A DNA stretch of 64,000 nucleotides. Source: Devosia indica (GTDB taxonomy: Bacteria > Pseudomonadota > Alphaproteobacteria > Rhizobiales > Devosiaceae). The position numbers were made by a program, and so were the translations under genes. How positions within the stretch are numbered: the first letter of the stretch is position 1; every line of letters begins with the position of its first letter. The stretch covers positions 1 through 64,000 of the forward strand of contig NZ_PYVZ01000010.1 in the NCBI RefSeq assembly GCF_003056405.1, read 5' to 3'. The notes beneath the pieces are model-generated. The model ran no database searches. It was not told where the DNA came from and saw only the letters and a program-made list of their open reading frames with translations. Positions 42,944 through 52,516 of this stretch are shown here, in pieces.

Positions 42944-43975
42944 TCAGCCTTCCTTGCGGCTGGTGCTGCGGCGGGCGACGAGCCGCGGCGGCACCACGAA
43001 ATGCTCGACCTCGGTGCGGCCATTGATCCGCTCGATCACCAACCGTGTCGCCTGCAGGCCGAGCAGTTCGCCGGACTGGTCGATGCTGGTCAGGCTATTC
43101 TGGGCGAAGTCGCAATACATGGTGTTGTCATAGCCCACGATACCGACGTCCTGGGGCACGCGCAGGCCCAGTTCGGTGGCTACACTGATCACCTCAAGGG
43201 CGATGAAGTCGGTCCAGCAGAAGATGGCGTCGGGACGCTTGGGACCCTGCAGCAGCCGGCGCGTTGCAAACTGAACGTCGCGCATGATCTGCGGGGAGTG
43301 GGCGATATTGATGGCGCCGCCCAGACCGGCCTCGATCATGCCCCGGCGATAGCCCATCTCGCGTTCCGAGAGAATGGACGATGGCTCGCCCTGCAGGCTC
43401 AGCATGGCAATGTCGCGGTAGCCTGCCGCGACCAGATGGCGGACGACCAGCAGGGCGCCCTGCTGGTCATTGTTGTTGACCGTGTCAAAGGCTTCTGCTG
43501 ACGGGTCGTGGTGGCCAATGGTGACCAGGGGCTTTTTGGCGGCAATGGTATTCAGGCTCTCCCGGGTTTCGGTGGAGCCGATCAGGATGATGCCATCCAT
43601 CTGCCGGTCGATCATGGAATCGACCACGCCGGTTTCAAGCTTTGCCGTGGACGAACTGATCCCCATCATCACCTGATATTGGGTCCGCTCCAGCGCATTG
43701 TTCACGCCGGTCATGATGTCGGCGAAGAACGGATTGCGCAGATCGGGCAGCACGAGGCCCAGCGTATAGGTCTGGCCGCGCATGCCGCGCGCCGAGGCCA
43801 GGGGGCGATAGCCCAGTTTGTCCATCGAGGCCCGCACTTTGGCGCGGAGCGCGTCTGAGACGCCATAGGCATCGCGCAGCACCTTGGAGACAGCCGCAAC
43901 CGAGACCCCGGCATCCTCCGCGACTTCACGGATTGTTACCCGGCCGTTTCGCCGCCCCTCCCCCGCCTGCGCCAT
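42944..43975 (-). CDS. LacI-family regulator of the rhamnosidase operon
   Basis: A 343-residue LacI/GalR regulator: helix-turn-helix V-T-I-R-E-V-A-E-D-A-G-V-S-V-A-A-V-S-K-V-L, then an effector domain with D-A-I-F-C-W-T-D-F-I-A-L-E and V-G-I-V-G-Y-D-N. ATG 43975 follows GGGAGAG; longer frames to 44569 would run antisense through the rhamnosidase start. It is divergent from the GH78 gene with a palindrome between, so it probably controls that operon and itself. Its protein ends near the tRNA-Pro terminator. Confidence 0.9.
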   Translation of the reverse strand: MAQAGEGRRNGRVTIREVAEDAGVSVAAVSKVLRDAYGVSDALRAKVRASMDKLGYRPLASARGMRGQTYTLGLVLPDLRNPFFADIMTGVNNALERTQYQVMMGISSSTAKLETGVVDSMIDRQMDGIILIGSTETRESLNTIAAKKPLVTIGHHDPSAEAFDTVNNNDQQGALLVVRHLVAAGYRDIAMLSLQGEPSSILSEREMGYRRGMIEAGLGGAINIAHSPQIMRDVQFATRRLLQGPKRPDAIFCWTDFIALEVISVATELGLRVPQDVGIVGYDNTMYCDFAQNSLTSIDQSGELLGLQATRLVIERINGRTEVEHFVVPPRLVARRSTSRKEG

Positions 43976-44096
43976 CCGGCTCTCCCAAGATCCTGTTATT
44001 CCAACCGATTTTGTACCGGACCGGCGTCCCTTATACGCGCTGATCCACAGTCGAGAAAGCCTATTGCCAAACGATGAAAAACGTAGAACGATACAC

Positions 44097-44110
44097 GTAG
44101 AACATTCTAC
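44097..44110. promoter_or_regulatory. Candidate LacI operator for the GH78/ABC operon
   Basis: GTAGAACATTCTAC: perfect 6-bp arms around CA, 40 nt before the GH78 start. ACGTAGAAC also occurs as a direct repeat at 44081-44089 and 44095-44103. Confidence 0.65.
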
Positions 44111-44149
44111 AAGATCGCTACAGGCGACTTTATCGGCGAGGAGGCCAGC

Positions 44150-46534
44150 GTGACCGACGCAGCAGCAGTTCACACCCAGGGTGCAGCAAAAGCCCTGCAC
44201 AATTGGACCGCGCGGATGATCCATCCGCTCGCCGATACTGGTGTGGGAACCCCGGCCAGCTTTGTCGCCAAGTCCTTCACGCTGGACCGCGTCGGTGGAT
44301 CTGAAGTGCTGACCATCAGCGCCCTGGGCCTGTATCGCGCCTTCATCAATGGCAAGCGCGTCGGCAATGACCTGCTGACGCCGGGCTGGACCAGCTATGA
44401 TGCGCGTCTGAGCTATCAGACCTATGCTGTCGGCGACCTGCTGGTGCCGGGCGAGAACCGGATCGAAATCTGGCTGGCCGATGGCTGGCTGCGCTCGCAG
44501 ATGATGTGGGGCAAGCATCCCATCTTCAACACCTGGGGCGACAAGATTGCGGCTATTGCCGAGCTGCACGCCGCGCCGGGCGCCGGAGAGCCGCTGCTGG
44601 TTACCGATGCCGGCTGGGAAAGTGGCGAACTGCCCGTTCGCAAGTCGGGCATCTATTTCGGCGAAGTGTTTGATGCGCGGATTGCCCCGAAGGTTTCAGC
44701 GGGCACCGAAGCGCTGGCGTTCGACACTGCGGTGCTGGTGCCGCATGAAACGACACCGGTGCGCGAGCTCGAGCCCCTGGCCGTTGCCAGGAACTGGACC
44801 GACGCCGAAGGCCGCACGGTCTATGACTTCGCCCAGAATGCCGGCGGCAATGTTGCCATTACGGTCAAGGGTGCCGCTGGAGCGAAGATCACGATCGAGC
44901 ACGCCGAAGTGCTCGACCAGGACGGCAATTTCTACAATGGCAATTACCGCACGGCCGAAGCGCGCATTGAATATGTGCTGGCGGGGACGGGAGATGAACA
45001 TTACCGCCCCTATTTCACCTTCCAGGGCTACCGCTATGTCCGTGTGACCATTGAGGGCGAGGCAACGCTGATCGATATCGTGTCGGTGCCGATCAGCTCG
45101 GTGACCGCGGTGAAGTCCGGCTTCACCTCCGGCAATGCGCTGGTGAACCGGCTGTTTCTCAACACCCTCTGGAGCCAGCGCGCCAATTTCATCGAGGTGC
45201 CGACCGATTGCCCACAGCGTGACGAACGCCTGGGCTGGACCGGCGATGCGCAGGTCTTCGCCGGAACCGCCGCTTATCTGGGCGAGGTGCAGGGGTTCTT
45301 CCACAAATGGGTGCGCGACCTGATGGTCGACCAGCGCGAAGACGGCGCAGTGCCCCATGTCTGTCCCGATCCCACCCGGCTCGACCCCACCAATTATCCC
45401 GGCTTCTACGGTTCGACCGGTTGGGGCGACGCCATCTGGATGGTGCCCTGGCAGCTCTACCTGCACTATGGCGATACGGCTTTTCTCGAAGAAGTGCTGC
45501 CCGCGATGGTCAAGTGGGTCGACTTCGTCTGGTCGATCAGCGATGGCCCGATCGTGTCGCCGCCGCGCGAATGGGGGGCTCGCGGCTTCTCGTTCGGCGA
45601 CTGGCTGCAGCCAAAGGGTCCCAGCGCCAAGCCGCTGCCGACCATGGGCGACGATGCCGCCGCCACCGTCTATCTCCATATTGCGGCCAAGGCCGTGAGC
45701 GATATTGCCGGGATCGTGGGCAAGACCGACATTGCCGATCGCATGGCCGGGATGGCCGACCAGGTGAAGGCGGCGTTCGCCAATGAATTCGTGACGCCGT
45801 CGGGGCGCCTGGCCTATGACGACCAGACCTCCTATGCGCTGGCGATCGTCCACGACCTGATCCCGGTCGACAAGCTCGAGGCCGCCAAGGGCTATTTCAA
45901 GAACACCATAGAGCGGGCAGAGCGCCGCATCGGGACCGGCTTTATCGGCACCCCTGCCCTGTTGCCTGCGCTGATCAAGATCGGCGAATGGGGTCTGGCC
46001 AGTGAGGTCTTCCTGCAGGAAGAGGTTCCGGGCTGGCTCTATCAGGTCAAGATGGGCGCCACGACCATCTGGGAACGCTGGGATGCAATCCAGCCCGATG
46101 GCAGCATCTACAATCCGCAGATGAACTCCTACAACCACTATGCCTATGGCGCCGTCTGCCAATGGCTTCTGGAAGGGGTAGCCGGGTTCCGCCCGGACGA
46201 GACGGATCCCGGCTTCAAGACAGTGGTTTTCGAGCCGGTCATTCTACCCGAGCTCGCACCGGTCAAGGCGCATCACGACAGCCCGGCCGGACTGATCCGC
46301 GCCGAATGGACCATCGAAGGCGAGGCTGTGCGCTACGAAATCGAGGTGCCCGCCGGCAGCAAGGGCGTCTTGCGCCTGGCAGAGCAGTATCGCGATGCGA
46401 CGCTGGATGGCGCGGCCATTGCGGCCGGGACCGAGACCGCGTTGGACGCGGGAACCCACGTCGTCACCTTCAACTATACCGCACCCCGGCGCGAGGAGCG
46501 TCAGAGGTCGCTGGTGAACGCGAACACGCCCTGA
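44150..46534 (+). CDS. GH78-family alpha-L-rhamnosidase
   Basis: A 794-residue multi-domain protein with N-terminal beta-sandwich domains (to about 310), an alpha/alpha-barrel (about 315-690) and a C-terminal beta-domain. The GH78 hallmark D-C-P-Q-R-D-E-R-L-G-W-T-G-D is at residues 353-366; its acidic residues include the general acid. There is no signal peptide, so it cleaves rhamnose from imported glycosides. The start codon is GTG at 44150, with GCGAGGAGG upstream. It heads the operon that continues with the system 3 transporter 57 nt later. Confidence 0.93.
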   Translation: MTDAAAVHTQGAAKALHNWTARMIHPLADTGVGTPASFVAKSFTLDRVGGSEVLTISALGLYRAFINGKRVGNDLLTPGWTSYDARLSYQTYAVGDLLVPGENRIEIWLADGWLRSQMMWGKHPIFNTWGDKIAAIAELHAAPGAGEPLLVTDAGWESGELPVRKSGIYFGEVFDARIAPKVSAGTEALAFDTAVLVPHETTPVRELEPLAVARNWTDAEGRTVYDFAQNAGGNVAITVKGAAGAKITIEHAEVLDQDGNFYNGNYRTAEARIEYVLAGTGDEHYRPYFTFQGYRYVRVTIEGEATLIDIVSVPISSVTAVKSGFTSGNALVNRLFLNTLWSQRANFIEVPTDCPQRDERLGWTGDAQVFAGTAAYLGEVQGFFHKWVRDLMVDQREDGAVPHVCPDPTRLDPTNYPGFYGSTGWGDAIWMVPWQLYLHYGDTAFLEEVLPAMVKWVDFVWSISDGPIVSPPREWGARGFSFGDWLQPKGPSAKPLPTMGDDAAATVYLHIAAKAVSDIAGIVGKTDIADRMAGMADQVKAAFANEFVTPSGRLAYDDQTSYALAIVHDLIPVDKLEAAKGYFKNTIERAERRIGTGFIGTPALLPALIKIGEWGLASEVFLQEEVPGWLYQVKMGATTIWERWDAIQPDGSIYNPQMNSYNHYAYGAVCQWLLEGVAGFRPDETDPGFKTVVFEPVILPELAPVKAHHDSPAGLIRAEWTIEGEAVRYEIEVPAGSKGVLRLAEQYRDATLDGAAIAAGTETALDAGTHVVTFNYTAPRREERQRSLVNANTP

Positions 46535-46591
46535 ACGGCGCGTAACTTTCTTAGGACCGGTCCGCAATAGCGGCCAAATGGGAGGAAGACC

Positions 46592-47887
46592 ATGACCAAG
46601 ACCAAGACCAAACTCATTGCCCTGATGGGTGCCAGCACGCTGGGGATGCTGATGACGGCCAGTGCCGTCCAGGCACAGCAGTCCGGCTATCTGTCGATCC
46701 TTGTCGACAATGGCCCGCAGTCCATTGCCACCATGGAAGCCTGGGCCGAGGCCTACAAGGCCATGAACCCGGATGTCACCATCGACATCGAAGTGCGTCC
46801 GGGCGGCGGGGAAGGCGACAACATCGTCAAGACGCGCCTGGCCACCGGCGCCATGGCGGACGTGTTCTCGTATAATTCGGGTTCGCTGTTCCAGGCGATC
46901 AACCCGACCCAGAACCTGCTGCCGCTGACCAATGAGGCGTTCCAGGACGGCGTTCAGGACAGCTTCAAGAGCGTGGTTTCCGCTGGCGGCGAAGTCTATG
47001 GCGCCCCGTTCGCTCCGGCCATGGGCGGCGGCATCTTCTACAACAAGCCGATCTATGAGGAGCTTGGCCTCGAAATTCCCACCACCTGGGACGAATTCAT
47101 GGCCAATAATGAAGCGATCAAGGAAGCCGGCAAGGTCGCCGTGATCCAGACCTATGCCGACACCTGGACCAGCCAGCTCTTCGTGCTGTCCGACTTCTAC
47201 AATGTTCTGGCCGAAGAGCCCGACTTTGCCGAGAAGTTCACCGCCAATGAAGCCAAGTTCGCCGCCACCCCTGCGGCACTGCGCGGCTTTGAAAAGCTGC
47301 AGGAAGTGGCCGAGGCCGGCTATTTCAACGCCGATTTCGGTGCGGCCACCTATGCCGATGGCGTGCGCATGATCGCCATGGGCGAAGGCGCACACTATCC
47401 CATGTTGACCTTTGCCGTCGGCGCGATCGCCGAGACCGCCCCGGACTATCTCGATGACGTGGGCTTCTTCGCACAGCCGGGCGACAGCGCCGAGAACAAT
47501 GGCCTGACCACCTGGATGCCGGACTCGGTCTATGTGGCTGCCAATACGGCGAGCCCGGACCTGGCCAAGGACTTCGTGGCGTTTATCGCAAGCCCCGAAG
47601 GCTGTGACATCCGCAACGAAGCCGTTGGCGCGACAGGCCCTTACATGGTTGCTGGTTGTGAACTGCCGGCCGACGTGCCGCCCTCCGTCTCTGACATGCT
47701 GCCCTACTTCCAGGAAGGTGGCCAGAACGCCCCGGCGCTCGAATTCCTCTCGCCGGTCAAGGGTCCTGCGCTCGAGCAGATCCTGGTCGAGGTGGGCACC
47801 GGCAGCCGTGATGCGGCCAGCGCCGCAGCCCTCTATGATGAGGACGTGCGCAAGCAGGCTCAGCAGCTTGGCCTTGAAGGCTGGTAA
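46592..47887 (+). CDS. Sugar ABC substrate-binding protein, system 3
   Basis: A 431-residue family 1 solute-binding protein with a signal peptide (1-28, ends V-Q-A). The mature protein has the usual M-N-P-D-V-T-I-D-I-E-V edge strand and hinge motifs (G-G-I-F-Y-N-K-P-I-Y). GGGAGG precedes the ATG. With the rhamnosidase upstream, the ligand is probably a rhamnose-containing saccharide. That is inference. A very strong stem-loop follows its stop codon. Confidence 0.92.
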   Translation: MTKTKTKLIALMGASTLGMLMTASAVQAQQSGYLSILVDNGPQSIATMEAWAEAYKAMNPDVTIDIEVRPGGGEGDNIVKTRLATGAMADVFSYNSGSLFQAINPTQNLLPLTNEAFQDGVQDSFKSVVSAGGEVYGAPFAPAMGGGIFYNKPIYEELGLEIPTTWDEFMANNEAIKEAGKVAVIQTYADTWTSQLFVLSDFYNVLAEEPDFAEKFTANEAKFAATPAALRGFEKLQEVAEAGYFNADFGAATYADGVRMIAMGEGAHYPMLTFAVGAIAETAPDYLDDVGFFAQPGDSAENNGLTTWMPDSVYVAANTASPDLAKDFVAFIASPEGCDIRNEAVGATGPYMVAGCELPADVPPSVSDMLPYFQEGGQNAPALEFLSPVKGPALEQILVEVGTGSRDAASAAALYDEDVRKQAQQLGLEGW

Positions 47888-47902
47888 AAGCCAATAGTCC
47901 CT

Positions 47903-47938
47903 GTGATCCGGGGTGCTGATATCAGCATCCCGGATCAC
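47903..47938 (+). promoter_or_regulatory. Strong intercistronic stem-loop after the system 3 binding-protein gene
   Basis: GTGATCCGGG (47903-47912) pairs with CCCGGATCAC (47929-47938). Inside are a G-T wobble and TGCTGA/TCAGCA, making a 17-bp stem with a 2-nt loop. Only TTT follows. It starts 16 nt after the binding-protein stop, in front of the permease genes. Confidence 0.8.
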
Positions 47939-47963
47939 TTTCAGTGTTGAAGGAGGGGGAGAC

Positions 47964-48872
47964 ATGAGCGCTTCCACCATGGCTGGTACACCCAACCGGG
48001 CCGAAACGCGGGCCATCAAGCGCTCGCCTTATCCGGGATGGTTCTTCACCCCCGCCGCCATCATCTATTCGGTGCTGTTCCTGGTGCCGACCTTTGCCTC
48101 GCTCTATTTCAGCCTGACGCGCTGGACGCTGTTCGACTCCGAATTCATTGGCCTGGAGAACTTCGCCCAGTTCCTGCGCGAACCCTTCCTGATCAAGGGC
48201 CTGGTCAACACCGTGATCTATGCCGCAGTGACATCCGGCCTCAAGGTCGTGGTCGGCCTGCTGCTGGCCGTGATGCTGACCAGCCAGATCGTCGGGCGTG
48301 GCTATCTGCGCTCGGTTATCTTCTTTCCCGTGCTGGTCTCCACGGTTGGCGTCGGCATCACCTTCACCGTCCTGATGCATCCTACCCAGGGCATGATCAA
48401 CGAGACACTGGCGCTGTTCGGCATTGCCGGGCCAGGCTGGCTGACCGATCCGAACCTGGCGCTCTATTCAGTTGCGCTGGTGGATGTGTGGAAGGGCGTG
48501 GGCCTGGCCACCGTGATCTATATCGCGGGCCTGGTCGCCATTCCGCAGGACTATTACGAGGCCGCGCGCATTGACGGTGCCACGCCCTGGCAGAATTTCT
48601 GGTACGTCACCCTGCCGCTCTGCCGGCCGGCCACCTCGACCGTCATCACGCTGAGCTTCATTGGTGGCCTCAGAACATTCGATCTGATCTGGGCCATGAC
48701 CAAGGGCGGTCCCGGCTTTGCCTCCGATACCATCGCCTCGGTGATCTACAAGCAGTACCAGGCCGGGTTCTATGGCCTGTCGACCGCGGGCAATGTGGTG
48801 TTGTTCATCCTCATCGCCCTGCTGGTCGTGCCGCTGACCATGTTCCTCAATCGCAAGCAGGGTCACGAATGA
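47964..48872 (+). CDS. CUT1 sugar ABC permease (MalF-like), system 3
   Basis: A 302-residue permease with six predicted helices and the EAA loop Y-E-A-A-R-I-D-G-A-T-P-W-Q-N-F. ATG 47964 follows AAGGAGGGGG; a start at 47913 would include the stem-loop and is rejected. It pairs with the next gene, whose ATG overlaps its stop (ATGA). Confidence 0.92.
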   Translation: MSASTMAGTPNRAETRAIKRSPYPGWFFTPAAIIYSVLFLVPTFASLYFSLTRWTLFDSEFIGLENFAQFLREPFLIKGLVNTVIYAAVTSGLKVVVGLLLAVMLTSQIVGRGYLRSVIFFPVLVSTVGVGITFTVLMHPTQGMINETLALFGIAGPGWLTDPNLALYSVALVDVWKGVGLATVIYIAGLVAIPQDYYEAARIDGATPWQNFWYVTLPLCRPATSTVITLSFIGGLRTFDLIWAMTKGGPGFASDTIASVIYKQYQAGFYGLSTAGNVVLFILIALLVVPLTMFLNRKQGHE

Positions 48873-49696
48873 AAAAGCGCACTTCGATCCTGGGCGGCGC
48901 GGCCGCCATCGCCGCCACCTTTGTGGTGTTCGTCATTCCGTTCATCTTCATCATACTGATGGCCTTCAAGGACCGGCAGCAATCGGCCCTGCGGGACTTT
49001 TCCTGGCCCACCGGCTTCCATTTCTGGGAGAACGTGGTCGAGGTGGTCAAAACCCGCAACTGGATGATGATCACCGCCTTCATCAATTCGAGCATCATCA
49101 CAGTGGTCAGCGTGACCCTTCTGGTGATCTTTGCGGCCATGGTTGGTTACGTCCTGGCGCGTCGCAAGACACGCTGGAATGGGCTGATCGAATTCCTGGT
49201 CCTGGCCGGCCTGATGGTGCCGCCCGCCGTGGTGCCGACGATCTGGCTGCTGCAGGGGCTGAAGCTGTTCGGGACGCTGCATGGCATGATCCTGATCGAA
49301 GTGGCCTACAACCTGCCCTTCTCGATCATTCTCTATCGCGCTTTCGTCGCCACCATTCCGCGCGATCTCGATGAGGCCGCCATAATCGACGGAGCGCGGC
49401 CGCTGGATGTGTTCTTCCGCGTGGTGCTGCCGCTGCTCTGGCCGGTCACCGTCACCAATATCGTGGTGCAATCAGTCGGCATCTTCAACGACTTCACCAA
49501 CCCGCTCTACTATCTGCCGGGCAATGCCAACGCGACCGTGCAATTGACGCTCTACAATTTCCAGAGCCAGTTCAGCACGGCCTATAATCTGCTGTTCACC
49601 AATATCCTGCTCATCACCATTCCGCCGCTGCTGGTCTTCATGTTCTTCAACCGGCAGATCGTGGCCGGCATGACGGCCGGCGCCGTGAAGGGGTAA
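48869..49696 (+). CDS. CUT1 sugar ABC permease (MalG-like), system 3
   Basis: A 275-residue permease with six predicted helices and the EAA loop D-E-A-A-I-I-D-G-A-R-P-L-D-V-F. It overlaps the previous gene by 4 nt. It is followed after 34 nt by the ATPase gene. It ends in the common G-A-V-K-G tail shared with the other two MalG-like proteins of the window. Confidence 0.92.
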   Translation: MKKRTSILGGAAAIAATFVVFVIPFIFIILMAFKDRQQSALRDFSWPTGFHFWENVVEVVKTRNWMMITAFINSSIITVVSVTLLVIFAAMVGYVLARRKTRWNGLIEFLVLAGLMVPPAVVPTIWLLQGLKLFGTLHGMILIEVAYNLPFSIILYRAFVATIPRDLDEAAIIDGARPLDVFFRVVLPLLWPVTVTNIVVQSVGIFNDFTNPLYYLPGNANATVQLTLYNFQSQFSTAYNLLFTNILLITIPPLLVFMFFNRQIVAGMTAGAVKG

Positions 49697-49730
49697 GGGC
49701 ACATGACGACACACTGCAAGGAGACCGACC

Positions 49731-50813
49731 ATGGCCGGGCTTGAACTGAAACAGCTCCGCAAGAGCTATGGCAAAGTCGAGGTCATCAAGGGCGTTGACC
49801 TTTCCATCGAGCATGGCGAGTTCGTGGTTTTCGTCGGCCCGTCGGGCTGCGGCAAGTCCACATTGTTGCGCATGATCGCGGGCCTTGAGGACATCACGGG
49901 CGGCGAGCTGGTGATCGGCGACAAGGTCGTCAACGCGGTCGAGCCGCGCGACCGTGGCATCGCCATGGTGTTCCAGTCCTATGCGCTCTATCCGCACATG
50001 ACGGTCTATGACAATGTCGGCTTCGGGCTGAAGCTGGCGCGGACGCCCAAGGCCGTGCGTGACCAGAAAATCCGCGACGCGGCGCGCATCCTGCAAATGG
50101 AACATCTGCTCGATCGCAAGCCCAGCCAGCTTTCGGGCGGGCAGCGCCAGCGCGTTGCCATTGGCCGCGCCATTGTGCGCCAGCCCGAAGTGTTCCTGTT
50201 CGACGAGCCGCTCTCGAACCTGGATGCCGCGCTGCGCGTCGATATGCGCATGGAAATCTCCAAGCTGCACAATGATCTGGATGCCACCATGATCTATGTG
50301 ACGCACGACCAGGTCGAGGCCATGACGCTGGCTGACAAGATCGTGGTGCTCGATGGCGGCGTCGTGCAGCAGGTCGGCAGCCCGATCGAGCTTTACAAGC
50401 ACCCGGCCAATCTATTCGTTGCCGGCTTTATCGGCTCGCCCAAGATGAATTTCGTTGCGGTGAATGCCGACAAGGTTTCGGGCGATACGGTCAATGTGAG
50501 CGGACCCGATGTGGTCGGCGTGCCCGTCGCCCTGCCCGCGGGCAAGGTTCGCCCTGGTGACAAGCTGACGCTTGGCGTGCGCCCGCACGATCTGGTGGTT
50601 GCCACCTCGGGCGCGATTGTCGGCCGGGTCGGGTTGGTCGAGCGCCTGGGCAATGAAACCATCGTCAATCTCGAACTGCCCTCGGGCGCCTCATGGCTCG
50701 CCGTGCTCGATGGCGACCAGGCCCTCAAGCGTGGCGAAAGCCTGGCGCTCGATGTGGATCCGGCGAAAGCCCTGCTGTTCGATGCCAATGGCCTCGCCGT
50801 GGCGGCGGCCTGA
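49731..50813 (+). CDS. ugpC: CUT1 ABC transporter ATPase (UgpC/MsmK type), system 3
   Basis: A 360-residue ATPase with Walker A G-P-S-G-C-G-K-S (36-43), L-S-G-G-Q-R-Q-R and [11 protein letters not shown], then a TOBE-type C-terminal domain. It is clearly close to the system 1 ATPase (similar N-terminal motifs and M-N-I/F linker region), suggesting a duplication. It ends the GH78/ABC operon, just before a terminator. Confidence 0.93.
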   Translation: MAGLELKQLRKSYGKVEVIKGVDLSIEHGEFVVFVGPSGCGKSTLLRMIAGLEDITGGELVIGDKVVNAVEPRDRGIAMVFQSYALYPHMTVYDNVGFGLKLARTPKAVRDQKIRDAARILQMEHLLDRKPSQLSGGQRQRVAIGRAIVRQPEVFLFDEPLSNLDAALRVDMRMEISKLHNDLDATMIYVTHDQVEAMTLADKIVVLDGGVVQQVGSPIELYKHPANLFVAGFIGSPKMNFVAVNADKVSGDTVNVSGPDVVGVPVALPAGKVRPGDKLTLGVRPHDLVVATSGAIVGRVGLVERLGNETIVNLELPSGASWLAVLDGDQALKRGESLALDVDPAKALLFDANGLAVAAA

Positions 50814-50832
50814 AGCAACCAATACAGAACGC

Positions 50833-50864
50833 AAAAAGGGCCGGTCTTTCGACCGGCCCTTTTT
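50833..50864. terminator. Bidirectional terminator between ugpC and bioY
   Basis: AAAAA-GGGCCGGTC (50833-50846), loop TTTC, GACCGGCCC-TTTTT (50851-50864). A-runs and T-runs on both sides let it serve the convergent ABC operon and bioY. Confidence 0.93.
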
Positions 50865-50886
50865 GTTGCCTATGCGGCGTCCGCGC

Positions 50887-51501
50887 TTAGCGCTTGGCGC
50901 CGAAGAAGCTCCACAGGCCGGTCACAGTCAGGGCCGCGAAGGCCATCTTGAGGGTGTCCCAGACCAGGAAAGGCTGAACGGCCTTGGCGAAGGCAGAGGC
51001 GACAACATTGGTCTGGTCGACCCAGGCCGCCTGACCGGCCATGGTGACGAGCCAGGCAAAGCCGAAGGCATACAGCACGGCGGTCGCCACCAGCATGGCG
51101 CCGAACAGGGCAAAGGGACGGTTCGAAGCGCCGCGGTCGGCGGCATAGCCGATGATTGCCGCCTGCGCGAGGAAGCCGATCAGGAAGCCGCCGGTGGGGC
51201 CAACGAGGTAAGCCATGCCGCCGCCGGTGGCGAAGACGGGCAGGCCCATGGCCCCTTCAATGAGGTATGCGGCAACGGTCGCAACACCAATGCGCATGCC
51301 GAAAGCAGCGGCGAGCGCGGCGATGGCAAAGCTCTGCAGGGTCACCGGAACCGGCCAGACCGGAACATTGACCTTGGCAGCAGCGGCAATGAGCATGGTG
51401 CCGATGAGGACGATAGCGGCATTGGTTGCCAGCTTGGCGACGTTGCCCTTGGGCTGGAATGCACCGAGCAGCGTGTTGGGCGTGGTCAAAGTCACAGCCA
51501 T
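50887..51501 (-). CDS. bioY: Biotin transporter BioY
   Basis: A 204-residue S-component of an ECF transporter with six predicted helices. Typical BioY motifs include V-P-V-W-P-V-P-V-T-L-Q-S-F-A and G-P-T-G-G-F-L-I-G-F. The ATG at 51501 has GGAAGG upstream and fits the family length. No bioM or bioN gene is adjacent; BioY proteins can act alone or share an energising module. The gene is single and divergent from the MBL gene at 51593. Confidence 0.92.
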   Translation of the reverse strand: MAVTLTTPNTLLGAFQPKGNVAKLATNAAIVLIGTMLIAAAAKVNVPVWPVPVTLQSFAIAALAAAFGMRIGVATVAAYLIEGAMGLPVFATGGGMAYLVGPTGGFLIGFLAQAAIIGYAADRGASNRPFALFGAMLVATAVLYAFGFAWLVTMAGQAAWVDQTNVVASAFAKAVQPFLVWDTLKMAFAALTVTGLWSFFGAKR

Positions 51502-51592
51502 TTCATACCTTCCGTAATTGATAGGGACCAACCCCCTCCCGGGTGGTCGGGTCCGGACCACAGTCTATTACGGTTTCGTTACACGGCACGCA

Positions 51593-52516
51593 ATGGCCCC
51601 CACCACTCCAGAACTACACTTCGACACCCAATTCGATGCCCAAACGGGTCGACCCGTTGCCGTCGTGGAGGGCATTGTCCGGGTGACCGCGCCAAATGCG
51701 TCGCCATTCACATTCACCGGCACGAACAGTTTTCTTGTGGGACATCATCAACTTGCGCTGATCGATCCAGGCCCCATCGACCATGCGCATGAGGCTGCCC
51801 TGCTCAGGGCCATTGGCGGACGTCTGGTTACGGCCATCATGCTCACGCATACCCATCGCGACCACAGCGCATCGGCAAAAATGCTGGCGCAGAAGCTGGG
51901 CGCGCCGCTCTGGTTTGGCGGACGGCACCGGCTGTCACGTCCCTTGCGCCGATTCGAAATCAACCCGATCCGAAAATCTTGTGACTGGGACCTGGCGCCG
52001 GACCGGACCCTGGTAGATGGCGAGATAATTCCGGCGGGCGATATGACCCTAAGTGTTCACACAACGCCGGGGCACTGCGCCAACCACCTGGCCTTCGGGG
52101 TGGCGGACAGCGACCTGCTGTTCTCCGGCGACCATGTGATGGGGTGGAACTCCACTCTGGTCTCGGTGCCGGATGGCTCGATGGCAGATTACTTCGCCTC
52201 GCTCGACAAGCTCATCGCCCTGCCCTACCGCCGCTACCTGCCCGCGCATGGCGGCGCAATCTCAGATGGCCCGGCGCATGCGGCCGCCCTCAAGGCGCAT
52301 CGGGAGATGCGCAACCAGCAGGTGCTCGACGCCGTGAGCAGAGGCGCACGAAGCATTGGCGCGGTGGTCGCCGCGATCTATCCCACCCAGCCGGCCAAAG
52401 TACGCCTTGCAGCGCGCATGACCATGACGGCGCATGTGGAATATCTGGAGGGGTTGGGAGCGCTTAGGGTAAGGCGGGGGATTTTCGGGACGCGGCTGGA
52501 CCTGTCGAGGGCCTAG
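51593..52516 (+). CDS. MBL-fold hydrolase (LACTB2-like)
   Basis: A 307-residue metallo-beta-lactamase-fold protein. The metal site T-H-T-H-R-D-H-S is followed by T-P-G-H-C-A-N-H and F-S-G-D-H-V-M-G-W, as in the LACTB2/RNase Z-like group. A winged-helix-like C-terminal segment (about 245-300) is also typical. ATG 51593 is the family start. Substrate is unknown. Its 3' end overlaps that of aroC by 4 nt (convergent). Confidence 0.88.
   Translation: MAPTTPELHFDTQFDAQTGRPVAVVEGIVRVTAPNASPFTFTGTNSFLVGHHQLALIDPGPIDHAHEAALLRAIGGRLVTAIMLTHTHRDHSASAKMLAQKLGAPLWFGGRHRLSRPLRRFEINPIRKSCDWDLAPDRTLVDGEIIPAGDMTLSVHTTPGHCANHLAFGVADSDLLFSGDHVMGWNSTLVSVPDGSMADYFASLDKLIALPYRRYLPAHGGAISDGPAHAAALKAHREMRNQQVLDAVSRGARSIGAVVAAIYPTQPAKVRLAARMTMTAHVEYLEGLGALRVRRGIFGTRLDLSRA

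Noticed and set aside
44696..48019. Two long minus-strand frames opposite GH78 and the system 3 binding protein
   Set aside because: The sense-strand proteins have strong family motifs; the antisense frames have none.
51502..51592. Possible biotin riboswitch or BioR operator before bioY
   Set aside because: The 91-nt intergenic region shows neither a structured leader nor the TTATC/TATAA palindrome expected for BioR.
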